DNA of 64,000 nucleotides from Allohahella sp002354735 (GTDB lineage Bacteria > Pseudomonadota > Gammaproteobacteria > Pseudomonadales > Oleiphilaceae), in NCBI RefSeq assembly GCF_047946665.1, contig NZ_CP172312.1, forward strand, positions 3,906,001-3,970,000. The letters run 5' to 3'. The translations under genes were made by a program, and so were the position numbers. Each line of letters begins with the position of its first letter. Position 1 is the stretch's first letter. Below the pieces are notes generated by a model. That model was not told where the DNA came from. It searched no databases and saw nothing but the letters and a program-made list of their open reading frames with translations. Below are positions 15,757 to 24,323 of this stretch, piece after piece.

Positions 15757-17724
15757 ATGAACTGTTCCACGGACCTGAGGGTCTTTCTCTGCCGTAGGGC
15801 TAGCAGGGCAAGCACATACCGCGGTTGCGTGATTGGGATCGGCGCCTTGTCAGCGCTGCTGGTGCCCTGCGCCGCGCATGCACAGGATGTTGCCCTGGCA
15901 GATCTGTCTCTCGAAGAACTGGCTGAAATGCCGGTTATTTCAGTATCCAAGGCGGCGCGGCCGGTTTCCGATGCGCCGGCATCCGTGTTCGTCATCACTC
16001 ATGACGATGTGCGACGAAATGGTGCGACCACCTTGCCGGAGGCGCTGCGCCTCGCGCCAAACCTTCAGGTCGCACGTATCGATGCGCGCAACTATGCCAT
16101 CTCCGCGCGAGGCTTCAATAATCTCCTGGCCAACAAGATGCTGGTGATGATAGATGGCCGCACCGTGTATTCCCCCTTCTTCTCAGGCGTCTTCTGGGAT
16201 GCGCAGGATGTGCTGCTGGAAGACCTGGATCGTGTAGAAGTCGTGAGTGGCCCTGGTGGCACGCTGTGGGGAGCTAACGCGGTCAATGGGGTCATCAACG
16301 TTGTCACACGATCTGCAGCCGAGACCCAGGGCGAGCTGTTTTCCGTCGGCGCCAGCGAGCAGGAGCATCATGCTGCAGCCAGATACGGGGGTGAACTGAT
16401 TGCTGATGGCCACTACAGAGTGTATGGCAAGCGTAGTCAGCACGATGACGTCGAGCGAGCCGACGGCAGCCCCACCGAAACTGATTGGGATCGCTCCCAG
16501 GCAGGTTTCAGGACCGATTGGACCAGTAACAACCGCTCCCTGACGGTCCAGGGGGATTTCTATCAGGGAGAGCTCGAACAGACCGACCTGAGAGATACCG
16601 AGATCGAGGGCGCCAATGTGCTCACACGCGCGACCTGGGCGCGCTCGGCGGAGTCCCAGTGGTCGTTGCAGGCTTACTTCGACCATACGCACCGTGATCA
16701 GGCCGAATCGTACGAGCAGCATCTCAATACGATTGATATTGAACTACAACACGAATGGTCACTCGACGATACTCACACGCTCGTATGGGGTGGTGGGCAT
16801 CGATATCTGACAGATCGAGTCGAGAACAGACAGCGTTTCGAGTTCCTGCCGGATGATGTGGTGTTGCGATGGACCAACGTGTTCGCCCAGGATGAGATAA
16901 CGCTGACGGACAAATTGCGTCTGACTGTGGGGACCAGACTGGAGCATAATCCTTACACCGGATGGGAGAGCATGCCCAGCGCACACCTCGCATGGACACC
17001 GGCTGCTCGTCAGCTCATCTGGAGCAGTATCGCGATCGCGGTCCGGTCTCCGTCGCGTATTGACCGGGACTTTTTCAGCCCGGTGAATCCCCCACTGCTC
17101 GACGGTGTGCCCCAGTACGAATTCGCTGGTGGCAAGAATTTCGAATCTGAGACTTCGACTGTTTATGAACTGGGCTACCGAAGCCAGCCCGTGGCCGCTG
17201 TGAACTGGTCGGTAACCGGCTTCTACAGCCACTACGATGATCTGCGCACCTTGGAGCCGAATCCCTCTGGCACTGGTCAGGTGTTCAGGAATCGAGCAAA
17301 AGGCAATGTCTATGGTCTGGAAACCTGGGCAAGCTGGCAGGCTACTGCGCGATGGCGGCTGCACGCTGGCTTCGTGGTTCAGCGTCTGGATATCGATCTC
17401 AAGCCCGGCAGCCTCGATACGTCCAGCACCACGAACATAGCCAATGGAGATCCTGAGTTTTATGGTCAGATCCGTTCTGCCTTCGATATCAGTCGCCAAC
17501 TGACGCTTGACGCCTTCCTTCGGCACGCTGGTGAGATCGAGCAGATCGATGTGCCAGCTTACACCTCGCTCGATCTGCGCCTAGGATGGCGGCCCCTGTC
17601 CCGTCTCGAGCTCTCGCTGGTAGGACAGAATCTGCTGGATGATACTCATCCGGAATTTGGCAGAGCGCCTGTACGTAGCGAGTTCGAGCGCGGTGTTTTT
17701 GGCAAGCTCGTGTGGGGGCTGTAG
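15757..17724 (+). CDS. TonB-dependent outer-membrane receptor
   Basis: This is an outer-membrane beta-barrel with an N-terminal plug. ATG 15757 gives a signal peptide ending in LLVPCAAHAQD; in-frame ATGs at 15664, 15691 and 15697 would make an unusually long leader. The sequence after cleavage, ADLSLEELAEMPVISVSKAA, is the segment common to receptors of the colicin I/BtuB-like group. The plug has ISARGFNNLLANKMLVMIDG and GPGGTLWGANAVNGVINVVT. The C terminus is short and aromatic (LVWGL). The ligand is unknown. It is one base upstream of the YfiR-like gene and three genes form one operon with the hybrid kinase, which suggests the receptor takes part in sensing or in uptake of the sensed compound. 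Confidence 0.88.
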   Translation: MNCSTDLRVFLCRRASRASTYRGCVIGIGALSALLVPCAAHAQDVALADLSLEELAEMPVISVSKAARPVSDAPASVFVITHDDVRRNGATTLPEALRLAPNLQVARIDARNYAISARGFNNLLANKMLVMIDGRTVYSPFFSGVFWDAQDVLLEDLDRVEVVSGPGGTLWGANAVNGVINVVTRSAAETQGELFSVGASEQEHHAAARYGGELIADGHYRVYGKRSQHDDVERADGSPTETDWDRSQAGFRTDWTSNNRSLTVQGDFYQGELEQTDLRDTEIEGANVLTRATWARSAESQWSLQAYFDHTHRDQAESYEQHLNTIDIELQHEWSLDDTHTLVWGGGHRYLTDRVENRQRFEFLPDDVVLRWTNVFAQDEITLTDKLRLTVGTRLEHNPYTGWESMPSAHLAWTPAARQLIWSSIAIAVRSPSRIDRDFFSPVNPPLLDGVPQYEFAGGKNFESETSTVYELGYRSQPVAAVNWSVTGFYSHYDDLRTLEPNPSGTGQVFRNRAKGNVYGLETWASWQATARWRLHAGFVVQRLDIDLKPGSLDTSSTTNIANGDPEFYGQIRSAFDISRQLTLDAFLRHAGEIEQIDVPAYTSLDLRLGWRPLSRLELSLVGQNLLDDTHPEFGRAPVRSEFERGVFGKLVWGL

Positions 17725-17725
17725 C

Positions 17726-18328
17726 ATGACAACTGCGTGCCGCGTTCAGAACATTGCCGAGGCCTTGGGCCAAGGCTGCCGTTCCCGTCGGCTTGCGTTT
17801 CTCGCCATCTGTTTCGGCGTTTGGGGATTTTCTGTCGTGGCGGCGGCGAAGGACGGGGCGCCGGAGTATCGGATCAAGGCAGCAATGGTCTTCAAGTTTC
17901 TCAGCTATACGCAGTGGCCCGACTCTGCATTCGAGGCTCCGGATTCCCCCTACAGGATCTGGGTGCTGGGCGCCAGCCCGATCAGTGCCGAACTCCAGGA
18001 AGGCATAGCAGGTAGACTCGTGAACGATAGGCCGGTACAGGTACTAACGGCCTCGAGCACACGAGAAATCACCCTCCCTCACGTCGTTTTCGTAGGTCAC
18101 GATGCCGAAGATGCTCTAGCGGCCCTGACCAGGCGGAACAAGGGCAAGCCGCTGCTCGTTGTCACTGAAAATGAAGACGGGCTGGCACCTGGCAGTACGA
18201 TCAACCTGAGACTGATCAGCGGTCGTGTCGGATTTGACGTTTCGCTGCATTGGGCAGATATCTCCCAACTCAAACTGAGCTCTCGTCTCCTGGCCGTGGC
18301 ATCCTCAGTCGAGCGAGAGGCGCACTAG
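17726..18328 (+). CDS. YfiR-family periplasmic protein (DUF4154)
   Basis: YfiR of Pseudomonas is a periplasmic repressor of the membrane cyclase YfiN. This 200-residue protein has an N-terminal signal segment (LAFLAICFGVWGFSVVAAA, about 27-45) and the family hallmark start of the mature domain, YRIKAAMVFKFLSYTQWPD. Later blocks are IWVLGASPI, VVFVGHDAE and INLRLISGRVGFDVS. The usual second cysteine pair of PaYfiR is not obvious here. It follows the receptor gene by one base and precedes the kinase by two. The kinase has a YfiN-like sensory half, so direct YfiR-kinase control in the periplasm is a strong inference. Confidence 0.85.
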   Translation: MTTACRVQNIAEALGQGCRSRRLAFLAICFGVWGFSVVAAAKDGAPEYRIKAAMVFKFLSYTQWPDSAFEAPDSPYRIWVLGASPISAELQEGIAGRLVNDRPVQVLTASSTREITLPHVVFVGHDAEDALAALTRRNKGKPLLVVTENEDGLAPGSTINLRLISGRVGFDVSLHWADISQLKLSSRLLAVASSVEREAH

Positions 18329-18330
18329 TG

Positions 18331-20229
18331 ATGCGCCCTCTCAGTAAGTCCATATCCAGCAAGCTGATGCTCGTGGTCATGGCCACGACCTTCTTTGCGC
18401 TGCTGATCCATGCCTCGATCATGCTCGTGGTGAACCTTCGTGCGTATCACGACGAACTCATCAGCGATGTGCGCACTCAAGCCAGTATCATCGCTGATAT
18501 CAGCACACCCGCGCTGGAGTTTAATGATCCGCTCACAGCCAGACAGAACCTGGAGCTTCTGAGAACTCGACCAGCCATCATCAACGCGGTGCTGTTCACG
18601 CCGGATAGGGAAAAGTTCGCTGAATACACCAGCAAGGCCGCTACCCGCGATGGTCAGCACGTTCGATGGCCTACGCCCGAGGAGCTGGCCGAAGGCCACG
18701 TGGTCGAGGCCGACAGGCTTCATGTCTGGCAGCCGCTCGTCAAGGATGATCAGGTCATTGCTACAGTCTACATCCGTGCACGCTATGAGCTGAGCGCGCG
18801 TCTTCTGAACTATGTTCTGATTCTGATCGGCGTTATGGCCGCAAGCCTGGGTTTCGCGCTATTCATTGCCACCTGGCTTCGTGGCGCGCTGACTGCTCCA
18901 ATCTTCGCAGTGACCGATGTGGCTCGTCGGGTGATGCAGACTCGCGACTTTTCGCTTCGAGCCCAGAAACATACGGAAGATGAAATTGGCGTTCTCGTCG
19001 AAGCATTCAACGATATGCTGAGCGAAATCGAACGTCGTGCCAGTGCCCTGGAACAGTCGAACCGTTCGCTCGAGCACGAAATGTCCGAGCGCCATGCAGC
19101 GGAGAACGCCTTGCGAATTGCGGATCGTCGTAAGGATGAGTTTCTCGCAACGCTTGCTCATGAGCTGCGCAACCCATTGGCGCCTCTGGCTAATGGCTTG
19201 AGGATCCTCCGCATTCCAGGCGATATGAAGCCTGAGCAGCAGACCGCTCTCGTGGTGATGGAGCGGCAGTTGAAACAGATGGTCCGGCTTGTCGATGATC
19301 TGCTCGACGTGTCGAGGATTACAACAGGAAAGTTGACGATAACGAAATCGCTGGTCGATCTGGAGTCGATCATGCAGAACGCTATCGAAACCAGTGGGTT
19401 ATTCATCGAAGAGATGGGCCACGACTTTTCCGTCACTATGCCGGCAGACCCCGTCTATCTCGATGCTGATCCGGTTCGCCTCGCTCAGGTTTTCTCGAAC
19501 CTGCTAAACAACGCAGCGAAATATACGCCCCGTGGCGGCAGGATCAGCTTCGCCGCTCGCGTGGAAGATAACCAGGCAGTCGTCGATGTCGAAGACAACG
19601 GTATTGGTATCCAGCCAGAGATGCTGCCAGAAATCTTCGGCATGTTCATCCAGGTGGATCAGTCGCTGGAGCGCGATCAGGCAGGGCTAGGGGTAGGGCT
19701 GGCCCTGTCGAGGCGTCTGGTCGAACTCCATGGAGGACAACTCCTCGTCGGCAGCAAGGGTAGCAGGCAGGGCAGTACCTTTACCGTAAGGATCGATGTT
19801 GCGGAAAAGCCGGCAAGTATGAAGGCCACAGCGGCGGCGGTAAGTGAGGTACAGAAAGCGAGCTGCCGTGTGCTGCTGGTAGACGACAACATCGACTTCG
19901 TGAGCAGCCTGAAGACCTTGCTGACTCACTCAGGTCATGAGGTTCGTCTTGCTCATTCCGGCGAGGATGCCCTGATGATAGCTGCTGATTTCGTGCCCGA
20001 CATCGCCTTTCTGGACATCGGGATGCCAGGCATGAACGGCTATGACCTGGCACGGGCCCTCCGACAGAAGTCGGCATTGGCAGACTGTACATTAGTCGCG
20101 GTCACTGGCTGGGGACAGGAAAAAGACAGGCAGTTGTCCAAAGAGGCAGGCTTCGACCATCACCTGCTGAAACCCGCCGCCCTCGAGGACATCAAGGCGC
20201 TGATCGAGTGCGGTCGCAATAACAGCTAG
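18331..20229 (+). CDS. Hybrid sensor histidine kinase with a YfiN-like sensor half
   Basis: The 632-residue protein has membrane segments at about 12-36 and 159-182 around a periplasmic domain that resembles the CHASE8 domain of YfiN (LRAYHDELISD, then IADISTPALEFNDPLTARQN and a stretch ending IINAVLFTPD). HAMP follows (about 183-235), a short coiled coil, HisKA with H277 in LATLAHELRNPLAPL, an ATPase domain (DNGIGIQPEM, GLGVGLALSRRL) and a C-terminal receiver with acceptor Asp near 562 (FLDIGMPGMNG). No HPt domain or DNA-binding output is present, so the phosphoryl group must go elsewhere or return. ATG 18331 follows the YfiR stop directly. Its stop shares CTAG with the convergent AraC gene. 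Confidence 0.9.
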   Translation: MRPLSKSISSKLMLVVMATTFFALLIHASIMLVVNLRAYHDELISDVRTQASIIADISTPALEFNDPLTARQNLELLRTRPAIINAVLFTPDREKFAEYTSKAATRDGQHVRWPTPEELAEGHVVEADRLHVWQPLVKDDQVIATVYIRARYELSARLLNYVLILIGVMAASLGFALFIATWLRGALTAPIFAVTDVARRVMQTRDFSLRAQKHTEDEIGVLVEAFNDMLSEIERRASALEQSNRSLEHEMSERHAAENALRIADRRKDEFLATLAHELRNPLAPLANGLRILRIPGDMKPEQQTALVVMERQLKQMVRLVDDLLDVSRITTGKLTITKSLVDLESIMQNAIETSGLFIEEMGHDFSVTMPADPVYLDADPVRLAQVFSNLLNNAAKYTPRGGRISFAARVEDNQAVVDVEDNGIGIQPEMLPEIFGMFIQVDQSLERDQAGLGVGLALSRRLVELHGGQLLVGSKGSRQGSTFTVRIDVAEKPASMKATAAAVSEVQKASCRVLLVDDNIDFVSSLKTLLTHSGHEVRLAHSGEDALMIAADFVPDIAFLDIGMPGMNGYDLARALRQKSALADCTLVAVTGWGQEKDRQLSKEAGFDHHLLKPAALEDIKALIECGRNNS

Positions 20230-21269
20230 CTGCCTCGGCCCTCGAATTTGCCAGGCGTGGTGTCGTACCAGCTGCGGAAGGCCTTGAAGAAGGCGCTTGG
20301 TTCGCTGAACCCCAGCAGTGCACTCAGCTCATCCATCTTTGAAACGCCGTTCTTAAGATAGTGATGGGCCTTCTCCTTGCGCACCGCCAGCAAGAGGCTC
20401 TGATATGTGCAGCTCTCTTTTCTCAGTTTTCTGTGCAGTGTCTGCCGGCTCATATTGAGCTGATTGGCCACGTAATCCGAGCTGAGCAAGGGATCCTGGA
20501 GGGCATTGCCGATGATGCGACGCACTTCGCCTTCGAGCGTGGTTCTGCGCATCAGGCCATTGCTCTGTTCGGCAAGCCGGCTTGCCAATACTGCCTTGAC
20601 GTAAGGGTTGCTCGAAATCACCGGTAAGGTAAGGTCTTCGTGCGCGACAAGAATGGCATCTTCCGCCTGACCGAAACTCACGGCGTCGCCGAAGATGGCT
20701 CGGTAAGGCGCCTGGTCCGTCACCGTATGCCTGAATGTCGTAGCGAGTGGCATGAGCGGCCTGCCGGTGAGGTGCCGCGCCCAGCTGACGCCAGCAGCCA
20801 TGCTACGGTCGATGGCGTTATCGAGCCGATATTCGGGCGGTGTGATTTCATAGACGATCTTGACGCCCGAAGCTTGCGCGACCGACCGGATGTTTTCCAC
20901 TTCGCTCATAACGGCGGCATGTCTGGCGGAAATGACAATGACTTCGCTGAGCGTGTCTGCGAATCTGGTGACGTTTGAAATCATCCCCATGGCCCGCAGG
21001 TTGACCCGGCTGCCGATAATCAGGCCGAGCTGCCGTGCATATGGTGATTGCTCGCCGACGCGCCATAGCTTCTGTACAAGGCTGGCCGGAAAGCGGGCTT
21101 CGATGTTTTCAAGATCTGCGCGTCTGATCCCGTCTACTTCAGCGTCGGGACCAGCCAGCACACCGAGCTCGACAAGGCCGTCGAAGAGATCGAGGATCGA
21201 AGCAGCAGAGACCGTTGGCTCTCTGGATCGGATACCTCTCACCGCAGCGATTGCCAGATAATGAGACAA
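20226..21269 (-). CDS. AraC-family transcriptional regulator (OruR-like layout)
   Basis: This regulator has a large N-terminal arabinose-binding-type domain (about 30-220) and a C-terminal AraC/XylS pair of helix-turn-helix motifs: LLSSDYVANQLNMSRQTLHRK and MDELSALLGFSEPSAFFKAF. The ending FRSWYDTTPGKFEGR is typical. The layout is that of the OruR/ArgR-like group, often activators of lipid or amino-acid catabolism. It is divergent from the acyl-CoA synthetase (102 bases apart), its most likely target. The start is uncertain: TTG 21269 has no clear ribosome site and GTG 21242 is an alternative. Confidence 0.85.
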   Translation of the reverse strand: MSHYLAIAAVRGIRSREPTVSAASILDLFDGLVELGVLAGPDAEVDGIRRADLENIEARFPASLVQKLWRVGEQSPYARQLGLIIGSRVNLRAMGMISNVTRFADTLSEVIVISARHAAVMSEVENIRSVAQASGVKIVYEITPPEYRLDNAIDRSMAAGVSWARHLTGRPLMPLATTFRHTVTDQAPYRAIFGDAVSFGQAEDAILVAHEDLTLPVISSNPYVKAVLASRLAEQSNGLMRRTTLEGEVRRIIGNALQDPLLSSDYVANQLNMSRQTLHRKLRKESCTYQSLLLAVRKEKAHHYLKNGVSKMDELSALLGFSEPSAFFKAFRSWYDTTPGKFEGRGS

Positions 21270-21371
21270 AAGGACAGCAGGATGTTACGCATGGTCATTA
21301 CCGGCACAAAAGTGAGCAGCTAGCATCGCACACATACAACAACAGCTAAAACAGGGGCAGGACAGCCAGCC

Positions 21372-23198
21372 ATGGATAATCAGGACATCATAACGTTTCC
21401 TCAGTTCGCAAGAAAAATACCAATGCTCATTTCAGGCGTCCCGGGACTGGTGAAAGGCCTCAAAGTTGGCGACACCACCGACAAGACGCGGGTAGTCGGG
21501 CTGGGCATGTGTATCGAGACACTGGCTGCCGAGAGTGGACAGACCGAAGCCATCGTCGATGGTGACAGGTCGATGACCTACGCTGAATTCAACGCCTGGG
21601 CCAATCGAGTCGGCAATTACCTGACCTCGACGGGCATCGTCAAAGGTGATGCCGTTGTCCTCATGATCGAGAACCGGCTTGAGCTGATGGTTGCCATTAC
21701 CGCGTGTGCCAAAATTGGCGCGGTCAGTGCGCTAGTCAACACCTCGCAGCGTGGCAGGGTGCTTACGCACAGTATCAATCTGGTGGCGCCCAGGGCGGCC
21801 ATAGTTGGTGCAGAGCTGGCTGACGCGTATGAAGAGGTGAAAGCGGAACTGATTGTACCAGGCCATCGTCAGTTTCTGGTGGCAGATGAGACTCAGGCGA
21901 CGCCGAGCCGGGTGGCCGACTATTGGGTCGATCTCATGCACGCCAGCAAGGTGGCCTCCGGTGAGAACCCCCGCCAGTCGCGCGAAATCTACCCTGACGA
22001 TCCCTGCTTCTACATCTACACATCAGGCACGACCGGCCTGCCCAAGGCCGTGGTGTTCAATCATGGCCGCTTCATGAAAGCCTATGGTTCCTTTGGTTTC
22101 GCGGCAGTAAAGCTGGAATCCTCCGATAGAATGTACGTATGCCTGCCGTTCTACCACGCCACCGCTCTGGCCGTATGCTGGGGTTCAGTGCTTGCAGGCG
22201 GCGCTACGCTGGTTATGGCCAGACGCTTCAGTGCGTCCAGATTCTGGGAAGACATTCGTCAGCACAAGGTCACGGCATTCGGCTATGTTGGCGAATTGTG
22301 TCGCTATCTCATTGAACGCCCGGTGTCGCCTGATGATCACAGGAACCAGGTTCGCGTCATCGTTGGCAACGGCCTCAGGCCGTCAATCTGGAAGCAGTTC
22401 AAGGAACGCTTCGGCGTGCCCAGGGTGATGGAGTTTTACGCGTCGAGCGAGGGCAATATTGGCTTTTCCAATGTGCTGAATTTCGACAACACGGTGGGGC
22501 TATGTCCGTTCCGCTACTCGATCGTCGCCTACGACAATGAGCACGAACGTCCTGTTCGTAATAGCAAAGGCCGGATGATTCCGGTGAAGAAGGGCGAGAC
22601 CGGTCTGCTGATTGGCGAAATATCGGAGAAGACCCCTTTCCATGGCTATACCGACGCAGAAAAAACCGAAAAGTGTATTTTCCATGATGTCTTCAAAAAG
22701 GGCGATCGCTGGTTCAACTCCGGGGATCTGATGCGAAACATGGGCTTTCGCCACGCCCAGTTCGTCGACCGCCTGGGCGATACCTTCCGCTGGAAGGGAG
22801 AGAACGTCTCAACCACGGAAGTTGAACTGATCATTGATGCTCATCCAAGCGTGGTTGAGTCGATCGTCTATGGTGTCGAGATTCCAGGGACCAACGGCCG
22901 GGCTGGCATGGCGTGGCTGAAGACAACCGGACACCCGGGGCAATTCGACTTCGAGGGTTTCCTCAAGATGTTACGCAGCAGCCTGCCTGTCTGCGCCGTT
23001 CCGATCTTCCTGCGGCTTGGTGAGGCAGCTGAAACGACCGGAACCTTCAAGCACAAAAAGGCGCCTTTGAAGGAGGCTGGCTACGACATCAATTCGACCG
23101 ACGATCCGATCTATGCCTGGCTCCCAGGCACGACGACCTATACCCGGATCACGCCGGCGATTCTTGAAGGTCTCAACCAGGGCGCTTATCGCCTCTAG
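21372..23198 (+). CDS. Long-/very-long-chain acyl-CoA synthetase (FATP-type)
   Basis: This AMP-forming enzyme activates fatty or related carboxylic acids to CoA thioesters. The AMP-binding signature is YIYTSGTTGLPKAVVF at about residue 214. Others are FYASSEGNIGF, the hinge DRLGDTFRWKGENVSTTEVE and the C-terminal TGTFKHKKAPLKEAGYD. At 608 residues and by motif style it is nearer to the FATP/very-long-chain group than to FadD. The first 35 residues are a membrane-associating region (FARKIPMLISGVPGLVKGL). It lies between two AraC regulators on the other strand, one divergent and one convergent, and shares its stop with the second through CTAG. Confidence 0.9.
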   Translation: MDNQDIITFPQFARKIPMLISGVPGLVKGLKVGDTTDKTRVVGLGMCIETLAAESGQTEAIVDGDRSMTYAEFNAWANRVGNYLTSTGIVKGDAVVLMIENRLELMVAITACAKIGAVSALVNTSQRGRVLTHSINLVAPRAAIVGAELADAYEEVKAELIVPGHRQFLVADETQATPSRVADYWVDLMHASKVASGENPRQSREIYPDDPCFYIYTSGTTGLPKAVVFNHGRFMKAYGSFGFAAVKLESSDRMYVCLPFYHATALAVCWGSVLAGGATLVMARRFSASRFWEDIRQHKVTAFGYVGELCRYLIERPVSPDDHRNQVRVIVGNGLRPSIWKQFKERFGVPRVMEFYASSEGNIGFSNVLNFDNTVGLCPFRYSIVAYDNEHERPVRNSKGRMIPVKKGETGLLIGEISEKTPFHGYTDAEKTEKCIFHDVFKKGDRWFNSGDLMRNMGFRHAQFVDRLGDTFRWKGENVSTTEVELIIDAHPSVVESIVYGVEIPGTNGRAGMAWLKTTGHPGQFDFEGFLKMLRSSLPVCAVPIFLRLGEAAETTGTFKHKKAPLKEAGYDINSTDDPIYAWLPGTTTYTRITPAILEGLNQGAYRL

Positions 23199-24208
23199 TC
23201 CGACGGAGTGGTAGATCCCAGGCGCCGTCTGCGTCGGCCAGGCGAGCTGGCAGTCCAGCGGCGATAGGCCCGGGTGAAGGCGCTCTGTTCGGAGAAGCCG
23301 AGCAGCAGCGCAATGTCGCTCAGACTGAGGCTGGTATCGCCGAGATACTGCTCTGCAAGTTGTTCACGACTGCGATCCAGCCAGTGCTGCCAGCTCATGT
23401 CGTGCTGAGCGAGTCTTCTTTGCAATGTCCGTGGCGACATGTGCATGGCCTGGGCCGCACGCACCAGTGTCGGTTCGCCATCCGCCAGCAGTCGCAGCAG
23501 AACCTGCTGCAGAATCCGTTCAACGTCGGAGGCGCCAGGTAGTGCACGTAACAGCGCCTGGGCTTGTCGGTCGAGCAAGTGCCTCAGCGTGGGGTCCCGT
23601 CGGGGCATGGGGATTGCCAGGTAGGCCTGGGGGAAGCGGACGCGAACATAGGCATCTCCAAAGGATACTGGACAACCAAAAAAGCTCTCATACGCCGACG
23701 CGTCTCTGGGGCTCACCTCACCACGAAAGCTGACCTTTGAGAGTGATGGCGGGTCATCCATCTGACGCTGCAGAAAGGTGAGCAGGGCAGCAATCGCAAC
23801 GCCATCGCCCTGCTGCCCCAGACCACTACTATCGGGAGGCCATCGGATCTCCACATCATCGCCTGTGGCTTCGAGTTCAGCGATGCTCACCCCGTAGAAC
23901 AGCCGCTCGTAGCGCTGATAAGCCAGCATGGCTTCCCCTACCGTATCCGAAGCCAGAACCAGATAGCCCAGCACGCCAACATGGGCAGGCGTGACACAGG
24001 CGCCAATTGCCAGTTCTGGCGCCGGCTGATCAGGCGCGAGGGCAACGCCGCGCTCGACCAGATCACGCCAGACGGGTACGGGCACGTTATCTTCCCGAGA
24101 CCAGCGGGCGAGCGCGCTGCGAAGATCAAGCGCCTCGTGGTGCGCATCGTCGAGCCAGTCTCTAAGCAGCCCAATCCATGCTCCGGTTACTCGCATAACC
24201 TGTCCCAT
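23195..24208 (-). CDS. Second AraC-family regulator of the OruR-like type
   Basis: The 337-residue protein has the same layout as the regulator at 20.2 kb: an N-terminal arabinose-binding-like domain (about 20-210) and two C-terminal helix-turn-helix motifs (LVRAAQAMHMSPRTLQRRLA and LSDIALLLGFSEQSAFTRAY). GGAGGTGAC just before ATG 24208 fixes the start. It is divergent from the fatty-acid-hydroxylase-family gene (115 bases apart) and convergent with the acyl-CoA synthetase. The two regulators are clearly different in sequence, so they are unlikely to be a recent duplication. Targets are inferred only from position. Confidence 0.87.
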   Translation of the reverse strand: MGQVMRVTGAWIGLLRDWLDDAHHEALDLRSALARWSREDNVPVPVWRDLVERGVALAPDQPAPELAIGACVTPAHVGVLGYLVLASDTVGEAMLAYQRYERLFYGVSIAELEATGDDVEIRWPPDSSGLGQQGDGVAIAALLTFLQRQMDDPPSLSKVSFRGEVSPRDASAYESFFGCPVSFGDAYVRVRFPQAYLAIPMPRRDPTLRHLLDRQAQALLRALPGASDVERILQQVLLRLLADGEPTLVRAAQAMHMSPRTLQRRLAQHDMSWQHWLDRSREQLAEQYLGDTSLSLSDIALLLGFSEQSAFTRAYRRWTASSPGRRRRRLGSTTPSD

Positions 24209-24323
24209 GTCACCTCCGCGAACTGTTGGCGTCTATAGTCAAAACCGCGTCACGTATGGTCAATAATAGCAACTGATTCAGGTGAAGAATACGCTTGAGG
24301 ATACGCCTGGATGAGGCCAGAAC

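Noticed and set aside
16759..17526. 255-codon minus-strand open frame inside the TonB receptor gene
   Set aside because: Shadow frame of a conserved barrel-coding region; no signal, no domain.
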